Assembly: GCF_001649575.2 (NCBI RefSeq)
Contig: NC_051450.1
Span: 7,195,385-7,259,384 of the forward strand
DNA from: Kryptolebias marmoratus
Taxonomy: Eukaryota > Chordata > Actinopteri > Cyprinodontiformes > Rivulidae
Length of the DNA stretch: 64,000 nucleotides
Reading direction: 5' to 3'
Position numbers and translations under genes: made by a program. This document shows, one piece after another, positions 35,278 through 47,934 of this stretch; position 1 is the first letter of the stretch; every line of letters starts with the position of its first letter. The notes under the pieces are model-generated. The model saw nothing but the letters and a program-made list of their open reading frames with translations. It did no database searches and was not told where the DNA came from.

Positions 35278-37778
35278 GTATGGTAATAAAATATTTGTAG
35301 AACCAAACGTTACTTTGAACACAATACATACCTGTTCTTTTTGTATATGAATTATATTTTTGGTCTTTGTTTTTAGTTACTGCACCAGTGAAGTGCAAGT
35401 CCTCTCCCTCATCACCAATGAAATCAGCCCACAGGATGGACCGCTCTGCCTTATCCTGTGATCACAGAGTAAGGTTTTACGCATGTTGTTATTTTAAACA
35501 AATCTTTCTCAGTATATACCATCCAAATACAATCAAAATTCTCTCTGAATAGAAAAAAAAATGCATAAGGGGTATGATTGTGCAAAAAAATCCCATTTGC
35601 TTTTTTCTTTCTGAAGTCCTTTTCAGACATTTGACAATGGTGTTTCATCAGTATATTTAAATGATAATATTCAGTCAGTGAGCATGTCTGAATTCATTTA
35701 ATACTTACTAACAGATGAGAACAGGCAGGAATCCCCGTGGACTATGATGTTTGTAGATGACATTGTGATCTGTGGTGAGAACAGGGGACAGGTAGAAGAG
35801 AACTTGGAGAGGTGGAGGTGTGCACTTGAAGGACAAAGGATGAAAGTCAGCCGCAGCAAGACATGCGTGTAAATGAGAGGGAGGCAGGTGGAACATTAGG
35901 GCTACAAGGAGCAGAGGTCACAAAGGTGCAGGACTTCAAGTACTTTGGGTCGACTGTCCAGGAAAACAGGGAGTGTGGTAAAGAAGTGAAGAAGAGAGTC
36001 CAGGCAGGAGGAGTGGATGGAGAAAAGTTTCAGGAGGGATTTGTGACAAAAGGGTGGCAGCAAAGGTCAAAGGAAAAGTTTACAAGACAGTGGTGAGAGC
36101 AGCTATGGTGTATGGTTTGGAGACAGTGGGACTGACAAAAAGACAGCAGACAGAACTGGATATGGCCGAGCTGAAGATGTTGAGGTTCTCCTTGGGAGTG
36201 GAAAGGATGGATAGGATTAGGAATGAGGTAATCAGAGGTACAGCACAGGTTGAAAGACTCGGAGATAAAGTTAGAGAGGCCAGATGAGATGGTTTGGACA
36301 TGTGCAGAGGAGGGACAGTGGGTATATTGGTAGAAGGATGTTAGAGATACAGATGCCAGGAAAAAGACAAAGAGGAGATATATGGATGCCATTAGAGAGG
36401 ACATCGAGGTAGTTGGAGTGAGGACAGAGGACACAGAAGACAGAGTCAGATGGAGGAGAATGATTTGCTGTGGCTACCCCTGAAAAGAAAGAAGAATTGC
36501 TGCCAAAAGTTCTTCAACTTAATGCTAAAGCCAGTATCTGACTATGCTTACTGTTGTTGGAGACTAGTTGACAACTCAGAACTGTGAGAAAGTAGTCACA
36601 TTTTCAGATGCTGTCTCACTGAATTCTGAGTGTTGGTGACCAGCTGTCTTTATAAAAAAAAATTCATGTACACAGCTTGCAAAACTGTATTCTAAGCTGT
36701 GCATATGTATGTAAGATTTAATCTACTAGCATATACTTTGGAAATGAAGATGGGCAAATTTGGACCAGTTTTTTCAATATATTTATATTAAATATATTAA
36801 ATATATTATTATTAATTATTATATTAATATATTTATATTAAAAACTATTAATATATATATATATATATATATTTTTATCATTGACATGGTTAGATCTAAA
36901 CATTCAGCTATAGCCTCGGGTGATTTCTATCCCAGTGTTGCTCTCATGCAGGTATCAAAATACATACCTGGTGCTCTAGATTCATGAGAACTAAATTAAG
37001 AAAAGTTTGAGACGCCTGCAAAAACCCTACAACTAATTTGAGAAAAAAATTCTTTTGAGCATGTCCAAAGTTTAAGCGACAAGACTCACTGGAGAAAATT
37101 GAGAGCCCTGAGACATTTTGGAAACTCCCTTAGAAACGCTGTTCACCAACTGCTCTCCAGCTGTCAAAGCCCAGTGAGATACTGGCTTATGTAAAGGGTC
37201 TGAATACTTATGAAAATGGGTTATTTCAGGAGTTATTTTTTTAACTGTCTCCCTGAAGTCACTGTATATCCAGCATGGATGACTGCTGTTGCATAACATT
37301 GTAAAAAAACAAAAAAACAAACCCCAAAAAATAAAAAGAATACATAAAATGCCATCTGTAATATCATTCTCCGTGTTCAGTGTTGAACAGAAGAGGGTTA
37401 CATGTTTTTGATTAGTCACAATTATCTCATATGTGCAGAAATGTTTACTTAAAGAAGTTTTTGCTTCTAACAAAGTGACAATTACATGAAGCTTTAATTC
37501 AGAAGAACATAAAATGCACCATCTTTTTTCACAGTGTGTCAAAATGGTGAATGAGGATTAAATGCTGACTAGATTAGATACTGACTTTTCATCTGGCGAT
37601 TGTAGCAGACATCTGAAAACGGCTTTAGTCTAATAAACTAAGGTGGGACGGAGAAAGTGCTTTGAAAGCAAATAAACAATTCGCTGTCTTTCAGTTTCCT
37701 GAGGCCTTCACTGGAGGAAGACGAAAAAGTGCCATGGCCCTGCGCTGGGAGGCAGGCGAGTTTACAAAAAAAGACTGA
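32805..37778 (+). CDS. AKAP2/MISP-family protein (AKAP2 C-terminal domain), linked to palmd
   Basis: Three exons (32805-35277, 35377-35468, 37695-37778) join in one frame to 882 codons plus TGA. Starting at the first in-frame ATG (32895, context caccATGG) gives 852 residues. Numbered from that Met: residues about 173-274 are four acidic 26-residue repeats; 504-515 read EHVDFQLARKQW, close to the AKAP2 block EQIDFSAARKQF; about 597-618 read TPTEREIRISMER then RERGL, close to a MISP block; from 737 FFKLRSR then a Glu/Lys helix (DEEIKMVKQREEELRKERAK), as in AKAP2. The last exon has RRKSAMALRWEAG, the family C-terminal signature. Relatives anchor PKA (AKAP2) or bind actin and position the spindle (MISP). 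I see no clear RII-binding amphipathic helix, so AKAP activity is not claimed. It lies between palmd and frrs1. Confidence 0.88.
32833..32847 (+). promoter_or_regulatory. short upstream ORF before the 32895 start
   Basis: ATG GAA ACG AAC TGA lies 62 nt before the proposed start codon and out of frame with it. In a transcript from the 20.15-kb noncoding exon this would be the first ATG and could lower initiation at 32895. In a transcript fused to palmd it would be irrelevant. Confidence 0.35.
33411..33716 (+). repeat. coding minisatellite: four acidic 26-residue repeats
   Basis: Four in-frame units of 26, 26, 24 and 26 codons, each opening EPK. The pattern is EPKxxF(D/E)(M/T)(G/A)xYP, then a (E/D)(H/N)(E/K)Q cluster, then PE and a Glu-rich end. 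Units 1 and 2 are nearly identical (EPKDDFDMGFYP and EPKENFDMGNYP). This region adds strong negative charge between the N-terminus and the conserved AKAP2/MISP blocks. Confidence 0.9.
35377..35468 (+). CDS. AKAP2/MISP-like exon 3
   Basis: 92 nt, acceptor tttgtttttag, donor CACAGA|gtaagg, phase 1 in and phase 0 out. It encodes (V)TAPVKCKSSPSSPMKSAHRM and on to DHR. Ser/Pro-rich, like the TAPGKIEKVKPPPSP stretch of AKAP2 just before its last exons. Confidence 0.8.
35711..36485 (+). mobile_element. RTE-like LINE remnant, copy 2
   Basis: Lies in the intron after the 35468 exon. Nearly identical to 5150-5830 but keeps the catalytic segment lost there (MMFVDDIVICGENRG, an xxDD motif). It is broken by a stop within the next block (KTCV then stop). 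5'-truncated, as usual for LINEs. Confidence 0.85.
36770..36875. repeat. A/T-only low-complexity tract
   Basis: Runs of ttatattaa and (AT)n, in the last intron of the AKAP2/MISP-like gene. Confidence 0.85.
37695..37778 (+). CDS. AKAP2/MISP-like terminal exon
   Basis: Acceptor gctgtctttcag, 28 codons including TGA. It encodes FPEAFTGGRRKSAMALRWEA then GEFTKKD. RRKSA(M/L)ALRWEAG is shared with the C-terminus of AKAP2, and MISP has a similar KNAMAERWES. A possible poly(A) signal AATAAA lies at 38189-38194. Confidence 0.88.
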   Translation, partial: FPEAFTGGRRKSAMALRWEAGEFTKKD

Positions 37779-38890
37779 AGTGGAACAAGCCAACAGTTTA
37801 GCCATTTTAAGGCCATCAGCTGTCAGTGTTGCTTTCATTCAAATTCGGTGCAATGTTATTGTTAATCGTTTCATGTTGTGGCATAAACTGAAGTCTGCTT
37901 TTGTGATGCTTTGGGGAAAACACTGAGAGTGTTTGTGCTACATTTGTTGGAACGAGTCAATTTCCAATAGAAACACAAGTTTTATTCATTAAAATGAATA
38001 ACTAAGAAAAATGTCAGATTCTGACCTAAGTTTGTACATTATTTTCAGACAATCATTCAGTTCTAATCACTTCTTAACCATTACCCATGTATGGAGGGCT
38101 CCAAACTGGCCACAACCTCTACTTTTGTTAAAGTAGTCATAATAATAGTCGTAATGTTCTAAAAATCCACTTTCTATTCATTATTATAAATAAAATGCTC
38201 TAGTGTGGACTGTGACTATTAGCCATTGTATAAATTGAACTTTTTTTTTGACTTCAGAGGTTTCAGAGAAGACAAAAGTTTTCAACTTATGTGTAATGCA
38301 ATAATCTTTACTAGCAGCATGTGTCAGTGTAATGTATATCTTGCCTACTGACAAGATGTCTAAAAAGATTCAAGTCAGAAGCACAAGAGCTAAAAACAAT
38401 TTTTAAAAAACTGCAAAGTACAAGCAAAACGAAAGTTGTAAAGGATGCAAATATGTCACTATGTCATACGTGAAGTGAAAGAGTTCTGGTCCCTGTGATG
38501 AGCGGCAGCTGAAACTAAAAAGTAAACTTGAGTCTCAAATCAACCTAGAAATAACATGATAATCAAGCTCAGGTCTAAAATGAACCGAGAAGTCATTTTT
38601 TTCTGTTTCATGTGACACTGTGTCAAATGAATTTCTCTCCTGGCATAAGGTTTGTTTCTATTTTAGTGTTTTACATTTTGCCATAGTTGGTTTTATAGTC
38701 TTATCCAACAAAAGTGATTGATCTGTTAGGTTTGCTTGACAGTAAGTTGTCAAACTATTGCCGCCCCTTGGCCTTCTCTCTGGTTTGTTGCCTTAAAATC
38801 AGGAATTTGGCAGGTGGTTATGATTAAAATTCCCAAACCTAACTACCACTTTCAAATGCAAATCACATTTTATTGTGAAGCAAACAAGAA
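37779..38890. other. 3' flank of the AKAP2/MISP-like gene
   Basis: AT-rich, probably 3' UTR in part (AATAAA at 38189-38194). No other gene recognised. Confidence 0.4.
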
Positions 38891-38899
38891 ATGAGACAA

Positions 38900-39730
38900 A
38901 AAAATCTGAGCGTTCATAATTATTTAACCCCCAGTGTCAGCACATTGCAGAGCCAACATCTGCAGCAGTTCCAGCATCAGGTCTGTCCACTGAAATTTTT
39001 CTCCATTCTTCAGGACCAAACTGCAGCAGCTTCTTCAGGTTGGATGGGTGCTGCTAATGTTCAACAATCTTTAAATCAAACCAGAGATTTTCATTTGGTT
39101 TGGACCATTCCAGGACATTAAACTGGTTCTCCCTAAACTACTGGAGTGTTGCTTCTTGAGCAGTCAGGGTCTTTGCCTTACAGGAAGGTGAACCTCCATT
39201 CTAGTCTCAGCTGATGGTCTTAGATAATAAAACATCAACCATCATTTCCTAATAATGGATTCAATGGAGCTCCTTGGAATTTTCATGATTCTGGAATATT
39301 TTTTTATTACCAAACCCTTATTGGTAATCCTTTACAACTTTGTCTCTTATCTGTGTGGCAAGTTCCTTGGTCTTCGTGACGTCTCTTGCTTAAAGGAATT
39401 GCACTGGTGTTCATTCTGGGGGCTATCGGAACAGGTGTATACAGTATATATTTTTTGAATCTTAGATTGTTCTCAGATGAATCATTTTAACCAGTTTAAC
39501 TAATGTGGCATCTTAACGTAATGGTTGGGGCTTCAAAGCAAAAGAAGCAAAGGAAGTGAATAAATATGCATGCACCACAGTTTTACACATTTTAGAAATT
39601 ATGTGCAAGTTTTTTGCCCATGTAGCTTCTTAAATCCAAAGTATATTTGTAGAATTATTACTTATGATCAAAATACAATCTAAATAAAGTTCAAGTTGGA
39701 ACAAAATAGAAAAATTATCAAGAGAGGTAA
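38900..39730 (-). mobile_element. Tc1-type element remnant, antisense
   Basis: The plus strand reads ctgagcgttcataattattt, cccagtgtcagcacattgca and gagccaacatctgcagcagt, a pattern of antisense Tc1-like elements of fish. Decayed, and its ends are uncertain. Confidence 0.5.
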
Positions 39731-39945
39731 ATGTTTTTGCTACCCCATTGTATTTAAAATGTAGCCTGCTGTGCTTTGCGTTTACCAGGAGTTTCTGAGA
39801 CTAGCTGCTATTTGCAGCTGAAAAGGCTTTTGGAGGAAGTGAAGTTGAAGGGAGCGATTCAACTAAAATCAAGAGAAATGCCTGTCAAAGAGGCAAAATA
39901 ATGTACTAAGAGAATGAATCATTCTTAAATGAGCTGCAGAGGGTA

Positions 39946-41340
39946 CAGTTTCTCACAAAAATATTCACACCCCTTGAGCTTTTATGCCTTTTGTTACGTT
40001 TCAACCACAAACTTCAAAGTATATTACTGGGATTTTATGTGACAGACCAACGCAAAGTAGCACATAATTGTGAAGTGGAAGGAAAATGATAAGTGGTTTT
40101 CAAAAACGTTTACAAATAAAATCTGAAAAGTGCGGTGTGCATTTGTATTCACTCCCTTTTATTCTGATACCCTGAACTAAAATCCAGAACAACCAAAAGT
40201 CACCTAATCAGTAAAAAAAAAAAAAAAAAAAAGAGTACAGCTTTCTGTGATTTAATCTCAAGACTAAATCCAAACATTCTGTGAGCCTCAGATGTTTCTT
40301 ATACAACATTAGTGATCAAACAGCATCATGAAGACCAAGGAAGAAAGTTGTTGAGAAGTTTAAAGCAGTTTTAGGTTATAAAACAATACCCCAAGCTTTG
40401 AACATCTCATGGAGCCACTGTTCAGTCTATCATCTGAAAATGGAAAGAGAAGCTTAATCCGAGAAGCAGCCAAGAACCCTCATGGTAACTCTAGAGGAGC
40501 TGCAGAGATCCACAGCTCAGGTGGGACAAACTGTCCACGAGACAACTATTAGTCCTGAACTCCACAAATCTGTCCTCTATTGAAGAGCCATGCAAGTTAT
40601 TGTTGAAAGAAAACCAGAAGAATTCCTGTTTGCAGTTTGACAAAAGCCATGTAGGGATACATCAAACATGTGGCAGAAGGTGCTCAGATCAAACCAAACT
40701 AACACTGAACACCACCCCGAACACACCATTTTCACTGTGAAACATGGTGGTGGCAGCATCATAATATGGAGATACCTTTCTTCACATAAACAGGGAAGCT
40801 CTAAAAAACTTGAGGCTGAGTTGGAGGTTCATCTTCCCTAAATATCCAGCCAGAGCTACAGTGGAATGGGTCAGATCACAGCCTGTTCATGTGTTAGAAT
40901 GGTCCAGTCACATTCCAGATCTGAATCCAAATGGTAATCTGCGGCAAGGCTTGAAAACTGCTGTTCTTCACAGACACTCTCAATCCAATCTTTTACAAAG
41001 ACAAAAATTTCCATCTCTGGGTGTGTAAAGCTGAAAGAGGCATGTCTCAAAAGACTCACAGCTGGAACTGCAGCGATGGGTAGTTCTACGAAGTATTGAC
41101 TCAGGAAGGGCTGAAAACAAATGCACGCCAGACTTTTCAGATTTCTATTTTTAAAAAATGTTAAGAACCATGGATCATTTTCCTCCACATTTTCCACTTT
41201 CTTTCCATTTCACAGTAATGCACAACTTTGTTTTTGGTCTGTCACATAAAAAAACTGTTTTTTTCTTTTTTAAGTTTATGGTTGTAATGTGACAAAACAT
41301 GGAAAAGTTCAAGGTGTATGAAGACTTTTTCAAATCGCTG
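39946..41340 (+). mobile_element. Tc1-type transposon, full length but inactive
   Basis: 1395 bp between TA dinucleotides (39944-39945 and 41341-41342). Long, imperfect inverted ends: the left has ttttgttacgtttcaaccac and tttatgtgacagaccaa, and the right has their complements. The inside is a broken transposase (for example the HHGGGSIM-like catggtggtggcagcatcat) with many stops. Confidence 0.85.
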
Positions 41341-41344
41341 TAGG

Positions 41345-43890
41345 CATATGTTTGTTTGCAACATTTGTATTTATCTGACTTATAAGAAACTTTCTCAGTA
41401 TAGTTCATAATAGATCTCAGTAGAAATCTGAAAAGATCAAACTTTGATATTTCTGATATTTCCTATTCTTTATGGTGTGTCCAGTACAGTGGGAGGAATA
41501 AATACAGGGACTAAGAGCTCTTTCACGGGAGCATACATGTGAGTTTTGTTAAAAGATTAATCTTACTGACTTGTGCAATGAAAGCATTTGCTGGCTTTTG
41601 CTAAGATACATGAATGTATCGGACATGTGCAATGCATATGTATTTTTTGCTAAGCTTTTATTGACATTATAAATGTAAATCAGATTTAAAAACATATTTT
41701 GATGTTACTATGTGTCTTGGTGATGAAACTAATACAATATGTTTTTTGGTGTATATTAACTGTATATTTGTATGATGCTTTTTTAGCTGCAGCTGCAAGG
41801 TGAGGTTGATAGACATAAGAAACACTATGTACAAAACAGATTCGAGGCACACATTTTACCTAAAAAATCATTTACTCAGACGAGTCACATAGGTCAGTGG
41901 CAGTTTATTTGTTGGAATGAATATCAATACTGATAATCATAGTCTAGGAATATCCAATGAACAAGGTCTAGTCTAATTTGAATGGTAATAAAACACCCTT
42001 TCCACTACAAGAGTCTTCTCAAGGTGTTATACAAAAACAGTATGCAAAGTAATTTTTAGATACCTAATTTGACTGTGATTCAAATGCAATGTGATTTGAT
42101 TCTAATATGATTATCAATGCATTCTGATTATCTGCGATTATCAGGTTCGTCATTGAACACCAGGAGACAGCTGCTACATTTATTCAAAACACTATGACAC
42201 TGAAAGAGAGACAGAAATTTTACAAATTGAAATTACTATGGCATATTTTACACAAATAAACAGGAATTTATATATTTTTATGAATAATAAAAAGGTGCAC
42301 AACATATATGTAAAAAATCCTAATAATCACAGCCTACTGAACAACAGTTACTACTGATGCTAATTTAATAATAAACACTCTAAGTAGGTTTCTAAAAGGC
42401 ATTTTATAAGCTAACAGATCACGTTCTGAGCAAACCTCTGCCAGAACCAGACTCACAAATGACAGTGGTTTGTCTTAAAAGGCTGGGGGATAAGAGGGCA
42501 GAGAAAAGACACAAAAATACAGAATCATCAGATGAGGGATACCTGCTGTGGAAAAGGAAAATGATCAACACAAAGCTAATGAGAGCAATAATAGCACATA
42601 TAGATCGAGAGTAAAAACAGTAGAGTGGTCAGTACATTAGTAGCCAAAATCAAAAAGATAACTCAGGGTTAACTTAGCCGGCCCTAACTACAAGCCTTTT
42701 GGTTAAAGCTATAGATTTCCCTCTAGCCATAAGGGTAGAGAGGGTCTTACAGTAAAGGGCCTTGCTAGGAGAACAGTCTGTGTCCCATTCCACCTGTAGA
42801 CACTGTAATCACAGAGAAACCTGCAGTCTTGAAGCAAGGTTGGGTAAAGTATGAACCTATGACACCCTAAAATCGGGACAAGATTGCATCAAGAACTATA
42901 TACTAAATATATATTTTTTTTAATTAAATATATAAAATATCCCCCACTTAAGCAACATGTTTGCTGAATGATGCTGAGTCAGCTGAAAGCTGTTAGGATT
43001 TTTAACATATATTGATAATATAGAATTTGTTTCAGAGTATATGCTAAAAATGTGCTGATCAAATTAAGAGCCATTCCTTTTTTCAATATTAAGCATTTGT
43101 TTAGTTCCTTTCTTTATTTGCACACATGACAGACTTATCTGTTAGGGATAAACAGTACTAATTTAAATAAATAAATAAGTTTATTATCTATCACAGCCTT
43201 GATGTTTCAGCTATTCTAAATGACAACTTATGAAAGCCCTGTGCTTTCTGAAACTCAGATTCAGTCTACCTTAAACAGCTTTGTTTTACATGACATATTT
43301 GTATGCTTAGTTGTTACAAGTACAGCTTTCAAATCTTAAAGAATGCTTGCTGGTGTTAAAAAATTTTATGGCTAGTCCCTGTTGTGGCTTTTAGGGCTAA
43401 CTTGGCTCTTTATAATTAAATATGTGGGGCTTTTCACTGTTACTTCTCATACTGTGTTTGGAAGAGATTAGTGCAACAATAATAAAACAAAATGAATACA
43501 AAGTATCTTGGCTTGGTCTGTGTGTATTGTTTTGCTTGTGTGGTAGTGTAGTAGGAAGTACGATAGTTAGTCTGCGAATGGCACAAGGTTGGTGTCTTAA
43601 ATAATTCATGTTTTAAAGTATAACAAAGAAACCTGAGCCTACATGTTGACAATCAGAACACACCAACATCACAAACAGCTTGTTTCTTGTTGCTATAGTA
43701 AAGGCTGTGTAAAAACAAAGTTGATATGCTGTTCAGAAATTTTTTATGGCTCAAACTAGACAAAATTTATTTACTGGGTCTTTTACTTTCAGATAAGTGT
43801 CATAAAACTTCACTCTTATTTTGCCTACTATAGATTCAAAAAGTAACACTCTATAGGTTAGAACTGCGCTACATAAAAAAAAATCATTAA
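41345..43890. other. intergenic, nothing recognised
   Basis: AT-rich. No splice-flanked open frame, RNA gene or clear element ends seen. Confidence 0.4.
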
Positions 43891-43899
43891 AAACTAAAA

Positions 43900-45620
43900 C
43901 CAAATAATGTTGTCTGAGCCAGCATTGTATCAGTACAGCCAGCCCTCAAGCAAGAGACAAAGAAATGATGCCATCACAGCTTGGACATCACTTGGATTAA
44001 CAAGGTCTGTATCAGGTGTTGAGGAAACAAGACATTTATGGATGAGCAAGCCTAGAGAGAGAGGCAAAATGGAAAGGATATGTAAACTATGGAAACTTTG
44101 ATACCCAACATCCAGTTTGACTCAGATACTACTTAAAATCCAGTGTTTCAACATTCAATAGAGAAATCTTCATTCACATATAGAGATCGACAAAGTACAA
44201 TGAAGAAGCTACAGCAAGAGGAGCAAGAAAGACAGATCAGGGGATATATCACCATCCCCTTCATCCAAATATGAGTACCAACCCCCATTGAAAAGCCCTG
44301 AGAATCTGAATACAAGGACAACTGACCCAAGCTTGAAGATTGTGAACAAGTTACCTATGACCTGCACCCCCTGATAAGGTGAACTGCCAATGTACCTTCT
44401 AAATGTCTTATAGAGGATGTGAATGAAGCACTGTTAAGTATCCCTACTGACATTATCTTCCTGAAGCTGGTATACACCGCAGCAACGGGGGGTCCTTGAA
44501 ATGCTAGGCTATAAGATCAAGCCTATAACTAATAAGTAGCATTGTCCCCCATGGAGGAGGTGATTGGAAGCTAAGATAAAGGCAATATGGAGAGAAATCA
44601 GCCAAGATCTTATGAAAAAAGACACACTGAAATTATCCTAAACTTCTCCATACCTGTGGCTCAGGAGAAGCCATAGGGATTCTGCTATAGCTTCTGCTTC
44701 TTGTGAAATGGGGTATTCTCCACCACACCATCCATAGAGTAGATCCATCCAAAGCTGAGACTGAGCAGTACCGGAGAAGCATATGGGAGAAGGAGGCATC
44801 ATGATCCACACCTTCTGGCTGAAGAAACTGACTGCTCTCCATGTATACCTAGCAGCACAAATGAACAAGTTGCTCATGGAAGGGACCCACCCAGAGTGGT
44901 CGACCCAAGGCTGAACAGTCCTGATCATGAAAGACCCCCAGAAAGGGGCAATCCCATCCAACTCCCATTCAATCACCTGCCTGTGTACAACATGGAAGCT
45001 CCTGTCAGGCATCATAGCTGCTAAGATGAGGCAGATGGGTCAATACCTGAGCGAGGCACAGAAGCAAAATGGCACCAAAACCCTAATCAAGAACTCATTG
45101 CAAATATAGAAGACACATATAGAGGCCAATTCAAAGCCAATTGCCCAGGTCAGCATTAAGTGACGCATATACCAAGGGCATGCTCTGTCCCCACTCCTCT
45201 TCTGCATGGGCCTGAACCCCCTCAGCCAGATGATTGGAACCTGTATCCATAACCACTCTTTGCAAAGTTGAACAGTCATCATTTACCTCCTCTACATGGA
45301 CAACATCAAGCTGTATGACATCAACTTACTGATCCAACTCATCAGGATATATAGCAAGGACATTGGTATGTCATTCGGAGTTGATAAGTGCAGCTGAATT
45401 ATATTTAAGAGAGGCAAGGTGATCACAACTGAAGGGGTTGAACTACCTGAAGGCAACATTGCAGATGTCCAGGACAGCTACAAGTACCTTAGAATCCCAC
45501 AGGTAAATGACAACCATGATGAGGCTGCAAGGAAGTTAACCATAAGCAAGTACCTACAAAGAGTAAGATATGTCTAGAAGAATCAGCTGAATGGTAGCTG
45601 GATTAGTGTACAGGAACATC
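43900..45620 (+). pseudogene. non-LTR retrotransposon remnant, R4/Dong-like (tentative)
   Basis: Broken frames give DPQKGAIPSNSHSITCLCTT then WKLLSGIIAAKM, PLSPLLFCMGLNPLSQMI, LYMDNIKLYDI (xxDD with D to N) and SYKYLRIPQVN. Different from the RTE-like copies. Many stops and indels. The clade name is from memory. Confidence 0.7.
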
Positions 45621-45699
45621 TGTGCCAAGTATGGACTGGAGGCCCCACAGTAGGAGACTCCACCAAGGGTGGTGAAGAATGACAGGGGAGACATATTGT

Positions 45700-45860
45700 C
45701 AACAGATTAATGTGAACTTGTTTTATTAGACTGGAAAAGCAAGACAACCATTTTATTACTTGGTAACTTCCATGCCTCGTGACATAGTGACCACAAATTA
45801 ATGTTTAATCTTTTGAGTAGACTGGACATACAAGACACCATTTAGTAGAGTAACATACCA
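45700..45860. repeat. pair of about 95-bp units, locus 1
   Basis: Two units share attaatgt…ttttattagactgga…aagacaaccattt and gtgacatagtgacca. The same unit pair recurs at 47935-48085. Confidence 0.6.
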
Positions 45861-46464
45861 TGTGGATTTATATTTTTTGACCTAAACATAATATGGATTC
45901 TATTTCTAACCATCACAGGATGTATATTTGTTCCACTCTCGCATTAAAACACTTCTTGTTTTCCTCAACCAGTCTAGCAGCACCTGTTGTGCAGTTCCAG
46001 ACAGTCACAAACCTCGAATCACATCACCATGGTAACAAGGAATCTAGACCTCAAAACAATATCCTTCATTCGATGAGTGGCCTTGACAGCAAAGAGGCTG
46101 CATGAAGTTTCTCAGTGAAATTTTGAATAATCACCAAACTTACTAAAGATACATTTGCATTCTCTACTAATTCTTGTGTTTTTAATATGTGTGCATGACA
46201 TCGTTTGATTCCTTAGGAGTTAAAATCCCAGTAATTTTCCTTTCAGACTAAAATCAATGTTGCCAATGTTTCTCTCTCACTGATCCTTTAATCTAAACAT
46301 GATCCAATGGGCTGAACCAAGATAGAAACTCCTGTATTCTTCATTGTAATCTTCTCAGCTCTCCCGATTCTTACTGACAATCTTGATGCCAAATGCTCTT
46401 CCTGTGCCTGGCTGATCAGACAACAATGGCCGCATGTCTCTTCCCTATCCAAACCACCCATGAG

Positions 46465-46970
46465 GTTAGGATTTGTTCGGTTTTTATTTTTAGTTATTTT
46501 TTTGGTCAGGTTTTATTATTGTTTTCACTCGTAGTTCTATTTTAATTCTTGTGATCTGTGTGTTTTTATTTTCTCCCTGTTTCTTCATTATATGTTCTTG
46601 TGTAGTTCTGCTCCGTGTGTCCACTGTGTTCCTTGTGCCACTCTTCACTCTCCCTCAGTTCATCTCCCCAGTGGTTTTCCAATCAGCCCACTTCACCTGT
46701 TCCTCATTATCTGTCACTCCAGCTGTAGTCAATCTCACCCTCAGCCTTTATATTCTGTCACTCCCATCCCATCTTCGCTCGCTCCCTGTTGGTTATTATG
46801 CCACCTTGTGCCTCCTTGTCGTCCTCCGTGCTTCAGTTTCTTGTTGGATTGCTGCCAGGCCAGCCATTTGTTTTCTCTTTTGTTTATTAAATCAGTTTAT
46901 TTGTTTTGAAGAGCAAGATGAGTCTGCAGTCTGGGTTCATTTAAAGCCTGATACACACAAGCAGAGTTGA
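46465..46970 (+). mobile_element. solo-LTR-like element, copy 2
   Basis: T-rich start, ccagtggttttccaatcagc, cacctgttcctcattatc, ctttatattctgtcact, then tttattaaatcag and tgagtctgcagtctgggttc. Same layout as 48400-48857. The tips are not clean. Confidence 0.6.
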
Positions 46971-47934
46971 GCAGCTCCCTCTGATAACTGAGAGACGAGG
47001 AGTTTTCCTCATACTTTTAGGGGAATTTATTTTTTTTGAAGTGACTGAACTTTTTGGATCATTGTCCTTTCATGTTAGTGGGAAGAACCCTCCTCATGGT
47101 CAGATCTTCAGACTTTGTTACAATGGCTCTGCTTTGGTGTCAAAATAATCACGAACTTATCTGGGTTGTTATTACTCAACAGTACTTTTATTTGTCTTCA
47201 TTACTTGGAGTAAACCTTTTTTATTCTGATTTTTATTTCAGTAGGGAATCAGCTTAAGAGTTTCACTCTTCTCCATTCACATTAATCTAAATTATAAACT
47301 TATATTTTACATCTGACAGTTATTCACAACTCATCCATTTCACCATAAAATTACAGGAAGTATATTATTCAGAATTCATTTTTTGATCTGTAAATTGCTG
47401 TAAATATCTCATTTTTGTAACAAAACCACGTAAAAGTATTATTAAAGTATTGTGTCTGTAGTCGTGTTTGTGTTTCAGAGCTTCAACTAAGCTGAGATAG
47501 AATAGCTTGAGCTAATGTTAATCTTCCATAACCCATTGTTATGAAATATTAATATTATTTATTTATGCATTAAGGTGTTTATCATTTTTATCAGTCATCG
47601 TTCAACTGGAACGCCCGTCAGCAGCAGGGGGCAGCCTGGACAAAGCCAATGACCTGAACTTGTTTTAACCAGTTCAGCATTGGACCCCCTGCATTGGACC
47701 TTTTCCCACTACGTAAACCTCAAATCTTCCTCAGTCAGGGAAACTGCTGAACTCTTCTGATCACAACCTTCCATGTCCAGCCTCCAGTTCAGTGGCTGAT
47801 ATCAGCCCTCGGGTCCTGAAGTTGTGCTTTCCCCAGCTGTCCAGCATCCTGCAGCACATTTTTCCAGTTTCCCTCAGGGGGGTCGATAAATTGTATTTTT
47901 CTTTTCCCCATTAAAAAAAAAATAATGTAATGTT

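Noticed and set aside
32805..37778. Calling the middle gene palm2akap2
   Set aside because: The upstream gene is palmdelphin, not PALM2, and the downstream neighbour is frrs1. The AKAP2 blocks are shared with MISP, so only a family name is justified.
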